Of a stretch of DNA of 64,000 nucleotides, positions 7,150-16,795 are shown in pieces. Source of the DNA: Mucilaginibacter myungsuensis (GTDB lineage Bacteria; Bacteroidota; Bacteroidia; Sphingobacteriales; Sphingobacteriaceae); assembly GCF_015222005.1 (NCBI RefSeq), contig NZ_JADFFL010000011.1:62001-126000 (forward strand). The letters are read 5' to 3'. Each line of letters starts with the position of its first letter. Position 1 is the first letter of the stretch. Position numbers and translations under genes: made by a program. Below the pieces are notes generated by a model. It made no database searches and had not been told where the DNA came from. It worked only from the letters and a program-made list of their open reading frames with translations.

Positions 7150-8499
7150 ATGAGTAAAGAGGGCAAGGTTAAGTCGACCGGCAAAAAAAAGATCTTTGTT
7201 TTGGATACTTCGGTTATCCTGTATGATCATAACGCTTTCGAGAATTTTCAGGAACATGATGTGGCCATCCCCATTCAGGTGCTGGAGGAACTGGACAATA
7301 TGAAATCTGGCAATGATACCCGCAACTTTGAAGCGCGGGGTTTTATCAGGCTGATGGATAATTTATCGCGTGAGCATTTGCTTAACCAGTGGCAACCGCT
7401 TAACGGCGAAAGTAAAGGCAACTTTAAAGTGGTGATGGACACTAAATCGGCCGATATGGATGCCGAAGCCATTTTTGGTCAGGGCAAGATCGATCACCGT
7501 ATCCTTAATGCCGCACTTACCCTACAAGTAGAAAATCCCGATAAGAAAGTGGTATTGGTATCTAAGGATATCTGCTTGCGCCTGAAGGCTAAAGCCCTTA
7601 ACCTTAACGCTGAAGATTACGAGACCGGTAAGGTTAAAAATCTGGATGAACTTTATACCGGAACTACCGTAGTAAAAAGCACGGATAAGTTTGTTAAACA
7701 GATCAGTAAAGCGCCCATCGTTACTGCAGGGGACCTGGGTTTGAATTTGAGTCGCGGTAACCACTTTTATTTATTGAAAGGTAAGACCGTTTCGTCGGCT
7801 TTCTTTTATAGTGCGCAGATAGATCATATCGCAAAGGTTAAAGAAGAGACCGTATTTAAAATATCGCCAAAAAATCCTGAACAAGCGTGCGCGCTGCATG
7901 CGTTATTGGATCCTGATATTAAATTGGTCACCTTACAGGGTAATGCCGGTACAGGTAAAACGTTGTTGGCCCTCGCAGCAGCTTTGGAACAACGCAAATA
8001 TTATAGGCAAGTTTACATTACCCGCCCGGTTGTACCCCTCAGTAATAAGGAGATAGGCTTTTTGCCTGGTGATGCCAAGTCCAAGGTCGACCCTTATATG
8101 GCACCGATCTGGGATAATCTTAAATTTATCCGTGAGCAATTTGCTGATGACGAAAAGATGCAGCAAAAGATAGATGAACTGGTGACCAATGATAAAATAT
8201 CTATCGCACCGCTGGCATTCATCCGTGGGCGCACGGTGACCAAGATCTTTTTTATTGTTGATGAAGCACAAAATCTTACGCCGCATGAGGTGAAGACCAT
8301 TATATCCCGCGCAGGCGAGAATAGCAAATTCGTCTTCACCGGCGATATTTACCAGATCGATACGCCTTATCTGGATGCGGAAAGTAATGGCCTATCTTAC
8401 TTGATAGATAAAGCGAAAGGGCACCCTCTTTACGCGCATATCACCCTGCAAAAAGGGGAGCGGAGCGAGTTGGCTAATTTGGCTAATGATCTGTTATAG
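7150..8499 (+). CDS. phoH: PIN-PhoH ATPase (PhoH2-type RNA helicase/nuclease)
   Basis: A 449-residue two-domain protein. An N-terminal PIN domain (FVLDTSVILYD, acidic Asp19; further acidic residues in VLEELDNM and LVSKDICLRL) is fused to a C-terminal PhoH P-loop ATPase. That domain has Walker A GNAGTGKT at 264-271 and Walker B IVDEAQN at 369-375. PhoH2 proteins couple ATP-driven RNA unwinding to PIN-domain RNA cleavage in mycobacteria; the same is assumed here. I chose ATG 7150 rather than the upstream in-frame start at 7045. The extension would translate the RNA terminator and the heptamer repeats, and MSKEGK begins the conserved part. It converges with the FUSC gene, the stop codons being 4 bases apart. 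Confidence 0.93.
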   Translation: MSKEGKVKSTGKKKIFVLDTSVILYDHNAFENFQEHDVAIPIQVLEELDNMKSGNDTRNFEARGFIRLMDNLSREHLLNQWQPLNGESKGNFKVVMDTKSADMDAEAIFGQGKIDHRILNAALTLQVENPDKKVVLVSKDICLRLKAKALNLNAEDYETGKVKNLDELYTGTTVVKSTDKFVKQISKAPIVTAGDLGLNLSRGNHFYLLKGKTVSSAFFYSAQIDHIAKVKEETVFKISPKNPEQACALHALLDPDIKLVTLQGNAGTGKTLLALAAALEQRKYYRQVYITRPVVPLSNKEIGFLPGDAKSKVDPYMAPIWDNLKFIREQFADDEKMQQKIDELVTNDKISIAPLAFIRGRTVTKIFFIVDEAQNLTPHEVKTIISRAGENSKFVFTGDIYQIDTPYLDAESNGLSYLIDKAKGHPLYAHITLQKGERSELANLANDLL

Positions 8500-8503
8500 T
8501 TGA

Positions 8504-10708
8504 TCAGGCTAAATAATTATCGGTCACCTTAGCTATATCGGTAGCTACTTTATTGATGAAGCCTAACTGTTCTTTCAGTAGCTTTTCATCGGCATTAAGT
8601 TCGATAATGGGGAGTTCGGTCGCCTGTGGGGGAGACGGTGTTTTCTCGGCTATAGCTACCTCTACGGTCTTTGCATTCAATTTCTTACCGGTATCATTTA
8701 ATACGGCCACACTACGGCGTATCAATTTCAAAAAATCCGGGTGGGGTTTGCCTTGTATATTAGGCGAGAATGCAGCCGAGGCCACCGTCGCCAAATAACT
8801 CGACAGGATGTGGTTCAGCACCACAAACTTGTGTACCTCTTTACTTTTCCGTTGTTTGCTCTTCGGTTCGGATGTCATCCGCTCAAAGGCTGCCGATAAG
8901 TTGGCCGATGTTACGTAAACCTCTTTACGCGCCAGTTTGTAATCAGTACTACTTGCAGATCCGTTCATTACGGCGGCTATGCGGTTAAGATATTGAGTAT
9001 TAGCATGCAATACATCGCGTAAAGCTGGCGTTAATTGGTCCGACTCCCAGGTAGGGAAGATGATGTTGCTGGCGATGAAAGCGATGATCGACCCAATAAT
9101 GGTATCCACAATACGTTCCTGGGCAATGTTCAGTTGACCTACACCCAAAAACTTAAATAGGATCAGCACATATGGTGTCATCATGATTACGCTTACCACA
9201 TAATTTAAGCGCTGAAAGCTGTAAGCGCCAACCATAAAGATGATGAGGAAGATGAACTGAATGATGGTATTATTAATGTAGATCAGTATGGCTACACCTA
9301 TCAGTCCGCCTACGATTGTGCCGGTCAATCTCTGGTAATTGCGTTGTTTGGACAGGCTGTAACCCGGTTTCAGGATAACGATAATAGTCAACAATACCCA
9401 ATAACTATGGTATCCGAAAACCAGTTTTCGCCCGGTAATGTAATCGGCCAGCATCATCACTTCGGCACTTTTGGTGATAAAGAAACCAAAGATACATACC
9501 AGCGCCACCCGTACAGAATGTTTGAATGCTGCCGAATTCAGAGAGAGGTTATCTACAAATATCTCCGTCGAATAATCTTGATGGCTTACAAATTTGGTGT
9601 ACTCAACTTTAGCGGCGCGCTCAAGCAACGCCTCCGAATCTTTAGTTTGGAAGTAGCCAAAAATGTCGGCAATACGGCGGTTAAGATCACGCAGGTTGAT
9701 CAATACTTTTTTCAGGACCAGGTTACTGGTGCCGGGTTCGTTAACGCCAACGGCATCTATCTTGGCTTTTAAGGCCTCCAACTTTTTATCGAAATTTTTA
9801 AGATGATTGTAGCGCGTGTTGGATAGTATGGCAAAGCCGATATTATCCAACTCGTCGGCCATACCTTGCAGGATCACGCTGATATCCTCAAGTACTCCTG
9901 TGTAACCAAATTTTTCGCGGATATCGGTATAATCATAATGCGTCGCCATGATCTGCTCGTAAAGGTCTACCAGATCCACAAATGTGATCACCAAAATACG
10001 GCTGGCGTAAGTCGATTCCTTTACGGTTATGCGGCTTTTAAAAAGTATCTCGCGCACCACATCCTGGTGCTGGCTTACCTGTATCTGTTGCGATACCAGC
10101 TTGCGGTAGTTATCGTCAAAGTCGGTACCGGTCTTGTAAAATTCAGCTTTGATGCGCAGGAATTTCACCACGTCCAGCATATTCTCTCCAAGGGCTTGTT
10201 GAGCAGCACGGTAGGGGCGTATACGGAAGAAAAGTAAGCTTTGCAGCATGTACCATATCCCGCCGGCAAGCAGTGTGAAACTGTAAATGAATATCTCGCC
10301 GGCGGTGTTATTCTCTTTATCCATCATAAATATCATGATGAGTAAAGACGCTGTACCTACCGATGCCGCCCGATTTCCGTAGACCGTAAACATAGAGAAA
10401 AGGAACGAGAAGATGGCTATCTCGATGCCGAGCGCATATAAGTTAAAACGCGCAAAGCCGGTGATGATGCCCACCAAAAATATCAACCCATTACAAATAA
10501 GCATGGCGTTGCGTTTATGAAGAGCAGGGCCGGGAACATCGACCACGCAAATACATAGTGCTCCGAGAGAAAGCGTTAAGCCTGTTTCGAAATAACCGAA
10601 CTGTAAAAGGACAATTGTGGGTAGCAGGACGCCCAAGGTAATGCGCACCCCGTCAGAAAAATACTGGCTGTAAAAAAAGCTTTTTATTTCTCTGGTTTGC
10701 GGGATCAT
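8504..10708 (-). CDS. FUSC-family inner-membrane protein (YccS/aromatic-acid-exporter type)
   Basis: About 734 residues with the duplicated FUSC architecture. An N-terminal set of membrane helices (about 15-170) is followed by a long soluble helical domain (about 180-375), a second membrane set (about 395-545) and a C-terminal helical tail. Relatives (YccS, AaeB-like) are suggested to export aromatic acids or act on envelope components; substrate is unknown here. I place the start at ATG 10706-10708 (MIPQTREIKSFF). A -7-like element TAATTTTG on the minus strand at 10732-10739 lies inside the longer reading frame that would begin at 10744. Convergent with phoH. Confidence 0.85.
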   Translation of the reverse strand: MIPQTREIKSFFYSQYFSDGVRITLGVLLPTIVLLQFGYFETGLTLSLGALCICVVDVPGPALHKRNAMLICNGLIFLVGIITGFARFNLYALGIEIAIFSFLFSMFTVYGNRAASVGTASLLIMIFMMDKENNTAGEIFIYSFTLLAGGIWYMLQSLLFFRIRPYRAAQQALGENMLDVVKFLRIKAEFYKTGTDFDDNYRKLVSQQIQVSQHQDVVREILFKSRITVKESTYASRILVITFVDLVDLYEQIMATHYDYTDIREKFGYTGVLEDISVILQGMADELDNIGFAILSNTRYNHLKNFDKKLEALKAKIDAVGVNEPGTSNLVLKKVLINLRDLNRRIADIFGYFQTKDSEALLERAAKVEYTKFVSHQDYSTEIFVDNLSLNSAAFKHSVRVALVCIFGFFITKSAEVMMLADYITGRKLVFGYHSYWVLLTIIVILKPGYSLSKQRNYQRLTGTIVGGLIGVAILIYINNTIIQFIFLIIFMVGAYSFQRLNYVVSVIMMTPYVLILFKFLGVGQLNIAQERIVDTIIGSIIAFIASNIIFPTWESDQLTPALRDVLHANTQYLNRIAAVMNGSASSTDYKLARKEVYVTSANLSAAFERMTSEPKSKQRKSKEVHKFVVLNHILSSYLATVASAAFSPNIQGKPHPDFLKLIRRSVAVLNDTGKKLNAKTVEVAIAEKTPSPPQATELPIIELNADEKLLKEQLGFINKVATDIAKVTDNYLA

Positions 10709-10731
10709 AATTATAGACGGGGTATTGGATG

Positions 10732-10739
10732 CAAAATTA
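10732..10739 (-). promoter_or_regulatory. -7 element of the FUSC gene
   Basis: Minus strand TAATTTTG matches TAnnTTTG and implies a leader of about 20 bases to ATG 10708. No clear -33 TTG is seen at the expected distance. Confidence 0.4.
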
Positions 10740-10876
10740 AACAAATTAGTCGGTACAGGGTTTTCAGATCACCATATTCTTAATAATTTAACCTTTTGAT
10801 GAAAATTATATCAATTTTAGTAACTTAAACCCCATAAAAATGGTCGAGTTTAACCGGCCAACATCAACCGAATTAT

Positions 10877-13459
10877 ATGCCGTCTACTACCAAGTTAAGT
10901 CAGCGCGAAACTATCTTTAACCAGGAGGTTGAAAGCCGTTTCCAACTGTACGACAGTCTTTTTTTGACCCTGCCATTTTACCAGGTTAAAGATACCGGTA
11001 TTCTGCTGCCATTCTTCAGTTCGCATTGCGAAAAAGAGACCATTGCCGAAAAGTCGCCCAGCGAGACTATCGAGTCTTTTTTTAAAAAGTATGTTCCCGG
11101 TATCGATCAGGAAGAGCAGATCAATCGCTTGTTCCGCTTTATTCAATACATCGAGCGCCAGGTGGTATTGTTCGACGCGATCGAAGATTCGGCTTTTGAT
11201 AAATTAGGCAACTTTGATAAGAGCGGTACCCTGCAAACCCTGATCCAGCAGGTTGACGGTAATGAAGAAATGCGTAAGGATATAGAGGAGAAACTGAGAT
11301 CTATTTCTCTTCGTTTGGTTTTGACCGCTCACCCGACACAGTTTTACCCGAGTACGGTATTAGGTATCATGACCGACCTGATCGAAGCGCTTAAAACTAA
11401 CGATATACAGGCTATTAACCTGTTGCTACAACAGTTAGGTAAAACGCCTTTCTTTAATAAAAAATCGCCTACCCCGGTTGATGAGGCCATCAGCCTGGTT
11501 TGGTTCCTCGAGAATGTTTTTTACCATGCGGTAACCGACATTCAACGTAGACTGTCTGACGAGTTCGATATCAAAGAATCAAAGAACCAGATCGTTGAGC
11601 TTGGCTTTTGGCCGGGCGGCGACCGTGACGGCAACCCTAACGTAACTACCGAGAGTACAAGGTCTGTCGCGGCTATTCTGCGTCAACGTGTGTTCCGCAG
11701 CTACTATCGTGATTTCAGGATATTGAAACGCCGTGTCACCTTCCGCGGTGTAGAAACGGCCATGGCACAATTAGAGGCCATCATTTATCCTAATGCCTTT
11801 AATGAGCAGGTACAAGGCGTAGATCTGCAGGATGATATGTTGTCGCTGCTTAACTCCATCCGCGATGTGTTGAACAAAGAGCACGATGGACTTTCTGTTG
11901 ACCTGGTAGAAGATATGATCTACAAAGTACAGGCGTTCGGTTGCTATTTTGCTACGCTGGATATCCGTCAGGATAGCCGGGTGTTGCGCAGCGTGTTCAA
12001 ATATTGCACCGAGGGTCACCAGATAGATCCGCTGATAAAAGATGGCTATCTGGAACTATCTGAAAAAGATAAACTTAAAGCATTGACCTTTAACGAAGGT
12101 AACCTGTTTGCCGGTGATGATGCCGACGACCTGACCAAGGATACGCTGAACACCATCCGATTGATGAAGGCCATTCAGCAAAGCAACGGGCAAAAAGCGT
12201 GTCAACGTTTTATTATCAGCAACTGCCAGCAAGCATCAGATATTTTGCAGCTGATAGACCTGTTCCTTTGGAGTGGCTGGACCAAAGAGAGCCTGACCGT
12301 AGATTTTATGCCATTGTTTGAGACGGTGGGCGATCTTAAAGTTGCGGCGGAAGTAATGGAGCGCCTTTACGAGCATCCGTACTATCAGGAACACCTTAAA
12401 CGCCGCGGCAACAAGCAAACCATTATGCTTGGCTTTAGCGATAGCACCAAAGATGGCGGTTACCTGATGGCCAACTGGTCTATCTACAAAGCTAAGGTTG
12501 AGTTGACCGCGATGGCCCGTAAGCACGGCATTCAATTAGCTTTCTTTGACGGTAGGGGCGGCCCACCTGCACGTGGTGGTGGCAAAACACATCGTTTTTA
12601 CGCATCAATGGGTAACGATATCGCTAACGATCATATTCAAATAACCATACAGGGGCAAACGGTAAGCTCGCAATATGGATCGGTTGATACTGCCCGTTTC
12701 AACTCCGGCCAGCTGATCAACGCAGGACTGGTATCAGCGCTGAACCCTAACAGGCACGATCTGTTGGATAGCAGCCACAAAAAGATGATATCAGAAATGG
12801 CCGACGAAAGTTATGCAACCTTCTTAGCGCTGCGCGAGGATCCGTTATTTATCGATTATTTGGAGGAGATGAGTCCGTTGAAGTTACTTTCAAGGATAAA
12901 CATCAGCAGTCGCCCTACCAAGCGAAATGCCGATGCCAAGCTGAAACTGGAAGATCTCCGGGCGATCAGCTTTGTAACATCATGGGGGCAAATGAAACAG
13001 AACATCCCGGGTTTCTTTGGCGTAGGTTCGGCCCTTAAAAAGATGAAAACTGAAGGCAAGTGGGCGGAGTTGCAAAAGCTTTACACTAATTCGGGCTACT
13101 TTAAAACAGTGATCGATAACTGTATGATGTCGATGTCTAAGTCCGACTTTAGGGTAACGGCACATTTAGCTAAAGATAAAAAGTTTGGCGCGTTTTGGAA
13201 TAAATTAAAGAACGAATACGAGCTCACTAAGTCGTTGACTCTGGAATTGACGGGTAATACCAGCTTGATGTCTGAATACCCGATCGAAAAAAGATCTATC
13301 GCTTTGCGCGAGCGTATTGTACTGCCGTTAACCATCATTCAGCATTATGCCATTAATAAGCTAAATGATCATCCGGATGATGAACTGACCGACGTCTACA
13401 AAAAACTGATCATCCGTACCGTGTATGGTGTGGTTAACGCGGGCAGGAATTCTGCGTAA
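10877..13459 (+). CDS. ppc: Phosphoenolpyruvate carboxylase
   Basis: Carboxylates PEP to oxaloacetate, replenishing the TCA cycle. At 860 residues it is full length for the bacterial type. Catalytic landmarks: LTAHPTQ with His152, GFWPGGDRDGNPNVT (about 242-256), the mobile-loop segment FFDGRGGPPARGGG (about 555-568), and GFSDSTKDGG. The C-terminus is GVVNAGRNSA, whereas the classic enzymes end in RNTG. That terminal change touches the region near the active site and allosteric pocket and may be a clade feature. It is the only gene between its upstream region and a strong terminator. Confidence 0.97.
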   Translation: MPSTTKLSQRETIFNQEVESRFQLYDSLFLTLPFYQVKDTGILLPFFSSHCEKETIAEKSPSETIESFFKKYVPGIDQEEQINRLFRFIQYIERQVVLFDAIEDSAFDKLGNFDKSGTLQTLIQQVDGNEEMRKDIEEKLRSISLRLVLTAHPTQFYPSTVLGIMTDLIEALKTNDIQAINLLLQQLGKTPFFNKKSPTPVDEAISLVWFLENVFYHAVTDIQRRLSDEFDIKESKNQIVELGFWPGGDRDGNPNVTTESTRSVAAILRQRVFRSYYRDFRILKRRVTFRGVETAMAQLEAIIYPNAFNEQVQGVDLQDDMLSLLNSIRDVLNKEHDGLSVDLVEDMIYKVQAFGCYFATLDIRQDSRVLRSVFKYCTEGHQIDPLIKDGYLELSEKDKLKALTFNEGNLFAGDDADDLTKDTLNTIRLMKAIQQSNGQKACQRFIISNCQQASDILQLIDLFLWSGWTKESLTVDFMPLFETVGDLKVAAEVMERLYEHPYYQEHLKRRGNKQTIMLGFSDSTKDGGYLMANWSIYKAKVELTAMARKHGIQLAFFDGRGGPPARGGGKTHRFYASMGNDIANDHIQITIQGQTVSSQYGSVDTARFNSGQLINAGLVSALNPNRHDLLDSSHKKMISEMADESYATFLALREDPLFIDYLEEMSPLKLLSRINISSRPTKRNADAKLKLEDLRAISFVTSWGQMKQNIPGFFGVGSALKKMKTEGKWAELQKLYTNSGYFKTVIDNCMMSMSKSDFRVTAHLAKDKKFGAFWNKLKNEYELTKSLTLELTGNTSLMSEYPIEKRSIALRERIVLPLTIIQHYAINKLNDHPDDELTDVYKKLIIRTVYGVVNAGRNSA

Positions 13460-13482
13460 GCAAAAGGATATAAGATAGATCC

Positions 13483-13525
13483 GCCGGATGGTATCGCTTT
13501 GCCGAATGCCATCCGGCTTTTTTTT
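13483..13525 (+). terminator. Intrinsic terminator of ppc
   Basis: GCCGGATGG (13483-13491) pairs with CCATCCGGC (13509-13517), followed by eight T. Confidence 0.88.
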
Positions 13526-13741
13526 GATGGGATCGTCACAATTTACTATCGGCCAGCGTCAAATGGGAATTATTCACTTTACCATCCCACAAAACGACGG
13601 TGTAGTTTAGAAATAAAAGATCATTTTGTTTACGATGTTTCCCGGAGGGGAATCGCTTGTTTTTGATTGCTAACAAATATAGTAAAAGTACTTTAAATTA
13701 TCAATAGCAAAGTGCATTTTATATTAAGACAAAATTAAAGA

Positions 13742-13749
13742 TAGCTTTG
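13742..13749 (+). promoter_or_regulatory. -7 element of the hybrid kinase gene
   Basis: TAGCTTTG fits TAnnTTTG, 31 bases before the ATG. The -33 region is only T-rich. The rest of the 255-base spacer after the ppc terminator shows nothing else I can name. Confidence 0.4.
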
Positions 13750-13780
13750 CTTTTAGGTGAATAGCCCTTAAATTCGCCGT

Positions 13781-15697
13781 ATGCCCGTCACCCTAAAAAG
13801 ATCACTGCACGATGAACCGCTGTCCGGTTATTGGGAGTGGGATATGACGGGTACACGGCCCTTTAATAACAAAGCGCTGATCGGTTTACTGGGTTACGAT
13901 CAGGATACATCCGTCCATCAAGCAGTAATAGCCGAAAGTGTATTTGAAGAAGATCTGGCCACCGCCCGCCAAATGATAGCCGAGCATATAGCCAGCTTTG
14001 GCGAGCAGCCATTTATCTTCGAGGCGCGTTGCCGTCATTCGGACGGGTCCATGGTCTACCTGTTGCTTACCGGCCATGCGCAGTGGAACGGCATGGGGCA
14101 ACCCATAATCATGTCAGGTAGTTTTGTGAACATCACCCGCCAAAAGCAGACCGAGCAGGAATTGATCCTGGTGAAGGACCTGCTGCACAAAACTAACGAG
14201 GCCGCCCGTGTAGGCGGTTGGCAACTTGACCTGGAGACAGGTGCAGTTGTATGGACCAACCTCACCAGAAGGATCTTTGGTGTGTCTGATGATTTTATCC
14301 CTCAACGCGGTTCTGCAGCTACTTTCTTTAAAGAGGGGCACGACCGCGATACCCTGCGCAAAGCTTTTGTCGACGCGATAGAAAATGGCATCACTTACGA
14401 TCTTGAACTTAAAGTTATCAATACCGCCGGAGTCGAGATATGGACGCGTACCATTGGTCAGCCAGAGTTTGAGAATGGCAAATGCGTTAGGTTATACGGT
14501 ATCTTTCAGGATATAAACGACCGTAAGAACGCGGAGCAGGAGCTGATCCGCGCCAAAGAGGAAGCTGAAGCGGCAGTTAAAGCCAAGTCGCAATTCCTGT
14601 CCGTAATGAGCCATGAGATAAGGACACCAATGAATGCTGTGATCGGCTTTACCAATCTGCTGCTGAAAGACCCGAGGGATGATCAGCAGGAGTATCTGAA
14701 CGTCTTAAAATTCTCGGCCGAGAACCTGATGGTGATCATTAACGACATTTTGGACGTTAGCAAGATAGAGGCCGGTAAGATCGAGTTCGAGCAAGAGGAT
14801 CTTGACCTGAAAGAACTTATCCACAATATCCACGCGGCTCAATTACCTGCTGCTATCAATAAAGGTATCAGCTTGATGACGGATGTGGATCCGCGTATCC
14901 CGGTTCTTATTAAAGGTGATAAAGTTAGGTTAGGGCAGATACTGAACAACCTGGTCAACAACGCCGTCAAATTTACGCGGGAGGGGAGTGTGACGCTTAG
15001 TTGCAAGCAGCTATCGCGTGACGGGCAGCAAGCCATAGTTTATTTTGAAGTGCGCGATACGGGCATTGGTGTCCCTGTTGATAAGCGCGAATACATCTTT
15101 GACATTTTTGCGCAGGCCAGCGCGTCTACCACGCGGCACTTTGGTGGTACAGGTTTAGGCTTGGCTATCAGTCAGCGCTTGGTGAATATGATGGGCGGTA
15201 ATATTTTGCTGGATAGCGAAGTGGGTAAAGGGTCGGTATTTTACTTTGATCTGGTACTGACCGTCGCCGAACAACCGGAAGTGCCCATCTCTGTTATTCT
15301 TCCTGCAAGACAAAACACCTCGTTGGAGGGGCTGAAAGTATTACTGGTTGAGGACAATCAGATAAACGTATTGGTCGCCCGTAAATTTTTAGAACGTTGG
15401 AAGGTTATTTGCGATTGCGCGGTTAACGGATTGATCGCGTTAGAAAAAGTACAACAAAAAGACTATGATCTGGTACTAATGGACCTACAAATGCCGGTGA
15501 TGGATGGCTATCAGGCCACTACTGCTATCCGCGCCCTGGGCGGTAAATATAAAACATTGCCCATCTTGGCATTGACTGCATCGGCCTTGTTAGATAAACG
15601 GGAAGAGGTGATGGCTAAAGGCCTGACAGATTTTGTGAGCAAGCCCTTTAAGCCCGAAGAACTGTACGATAAGATCTGCTTCTACGTCAACCAATAA
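13781..15697 (+). CDS. Soluble hybrid sensor histidine kinase (PAS-PAS-HisKA-HATPase-REC)
   Basis: A 638-residue two-component hybrid kinase without membrane segments, so it senses a cytoplasmic cue. Two PAS domains (about 10-120 and 135-255) precede the dimerisation helix with phospho-acceptor His278 in MSHEIRTPMNAV. The ATP-binding domain has the N box NNLVNNAVKFT, DTGIGVP, and GGTGLGLAIS. A C-terminal receiver domain has VEDNQ near its start, Asp568 in LMDLQMPVMDG, and the conserved Lys in VSKPF. The output partner is not encoded as a classical response regulator next to it; an HPt protein at 19291 could be a relay partner, which is speculation. A Crp/Fnr regulator follows after 8 bases, suggesting cotranscription. 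Confidence 0.93.
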   Translation: MPVTLKRSLHDEPLSGYWEWDMTGTRPFNNKALIGLLGYDQDTSVHQAVIAESVFEEDLATARQMIAEHIASFGEQPFIFEARCRHSDGSMVYLLLTGHAQWNGMGQPIIMSGSFVNITRQKQTEQELILVKDLLHKTNEAARVGGWQLDLETGAVVWTNLTRRIFGVSDDFIPQRGSAATFFKEGHDRDTLRKAFVDAIENGITYDLELKVINTAGVEIWTRTIGQPEFENGKCVRLYGIFQDINDRKNAEQELIRAKEEAEAAVKAKSQFLSVMSHEIRTPMNAVIGFTNLLLKDPRDDQQEYLNVLKFSAENLMVIINDILDVSKIEAGKIEFEQEDLDLKELIHNIHAAQLPAAINKGISLMTDVDPRIPVLIKGDKVRLGQILNNLVNNAVKFTREGSVTLSCKQLSRDGQQAIVYFEVRDTGIGVPVDKREYIFDIFAQASASTTRHFGGTGLGLAISQRLVNMMGGNILLDSEVGKGSVFYFDLVLTVAEQPEVPISVILPARQNTSLEGLKVLLVEDNQINVLVARKFLERWKVICDCAVNGLIALEKVQQKDYDLVLMDLQMPVMDGYQATTAIRALGGKYKTLPILALTASALLDKREEVMAKGLTDFVSKPFKPEELYDKICFYVNQ

Positions 15698-15705
15698 CCA
15701 CCGCC

Positions 15706-16284
15706 ATGCTTTACCCCGAACTATTGGCACACGTACGCCGCTACATAAAGTTGACCGAACAGGAGGAAGAATTGTTGTGCAGTAGGATGGAGCTGAAACG
15801 GTTCAAGCGAAAAGAACACATCCTTGAACCCGGTAAACATTGCTCCGGCGAGTACTTTATCATCAAAGGTTGCGTACGGCAGTATATGGTCAACACTAAG
15901 TTGAACGAGCAGGTGATCCAGTTCGGCTTAGAAAGTTGGTGGATAGCCGATCATGAAAGTTTGCTGAACTATACGCCGGCCAAAACCTACATCCAAACCA
16001 TCGAGGCGACCGAAATGCTATTGCTCACACCTAAAGACCGTGCGTATCTCTTTGAGCATATCCCTAAACTTGAAAGCTATTTCCTCATCATGATGCAGAA
16101 GGCTTTTGTGGCATCCCAACGCCGCATCGGGTTCATCTTTAATATGAGTGATCAAGAGCGTTACCGTTTCTTCATTCAGCTGTTCCCGGCCTTTGCTAAC
16201 CGGGTGCCGCAATACATGCTGGCATCTTATCTTGGTTTTACGCCACAGTTTATGAGTAGGCTGCGGGCCAAAAAAGTTAAGTGA
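15706..16284 (+). CDS. Crp/Fnr-family transcriptional regulator
   Basis: A 192-residue cNMP-binding-fold regulator. The N-terminal beta roll (about 25-115) holds ILEPGKHCSGEYFIIKGCVRQYMV. A long dimer helix and a short C-terminal winged helix (YMLASYLGFTPQFMSRLRAKK) follow. The recognition helix is typical of the Bacteroidota Crp-like subgroup that lacks the cAMP-contact signature, so the effector is unknown. It starts 8 bases after the hybrid kinase and precedes an AhpD-like gene. Regulators of this subgroup often sit beside a single target gene. Confidence 0.88.
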   Translation: MLYPELLAHVRRYIKLTEQEEELLCSRMELKRFKRKEHILEPGKHCSGEYFIIKGCVRQYMVNTKLNEQVIQFGLESWWIADHESLLNYTPAKTYIQTIEATEMLLLTPKDRAYLFEHIPKLESYFLIMMQKAFVASQRRIGFIFNMSDQERYRFFIQLFPAFANRVPQYMLASYLGFTPQFMSRLRAKKVK

Positions 16285-16354
16285 TTTCTTAAACTCAGTT
16301 CATTTTTTCGAGGGGGGGTTGTCCGCAACTTTGTGGTATCAAAACATTACAGAA

Positions 16355-16795
16355 ATGAGCAACAGAATTAGAGTAAACCAAGCCGACCCCGCCGCTTTTA
16401 AAGCCATGATGGGTCTCGAAAATTATTTAGCTACCAGTGGTATCAGCAAAAAGCATAAAGAACTGATCAAGATCCGCGCATCGCAGATCAATGGTTGTGC
16501 TTACTGTTTAAACATGCATACCATTGATGCCCGCAAACTTGGCGAGACCGAGCAACGCATCTACACACTGAGCGCGTGGCGCGATACACCTTTCTTTGAT
16601 GAGCAGGAGCAAGCCATTTTAGCCCTGACCGAAGAGATGACCCTGATCAGCAACCACGGCGTAAGCGACGAGACCTATAAACGAGCCGCCGAACTATTCG
16701 ATCCGGCCTATCTATCGCAGATAATTATGGCAGTAGTGACCATTAACGCCTGGAACAGGATAGCTATTACGACCTTGATGGTACCGGGAGAGTAA
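16355..16795 (+). CDS. Carboxymuconolactone-decarboxylase/AhpD-like protein
   Basis: A 146-residue all-helical CMD-family protein carrying the redox CxxC of the AhpD type (GCAYCLNMHTIDAR). The pair of cysteines and the following His support alkylhydroperoxidase-like disulfide chemistry rather than lactone decarboxylation. ATG 16355 (MSNRIRVNQ) is preferred over an in-frame TTG at 16319, which would add a non-conserved 12-residue leader. It lies 70 bases after the Crp/Fnr gene on the same strand and is a plausible regulatory target. The stop codon runs directly into a heptamer array. Confidence 0.88.
   Translation: MSNRIRVNQADPAAFKAMMGLENYLATSGISKKHKELIKIRASQINGCAYCLNMHTIDARKLGETEQRIYTLSAWRDTPFFDEQEQAILALTEEMTLISNHGVSDETYKRAAELFDPAYLSQIIMAVVTINAWNRIAITTLMVPGE

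Noticed and set aside
9344..10237. Plus-strand frames of 142 and 123 codons within the FUSC gene
   Set aside because: Antisense shadows; the minus frame has clear membrane-protein structure and a matching promoter element.
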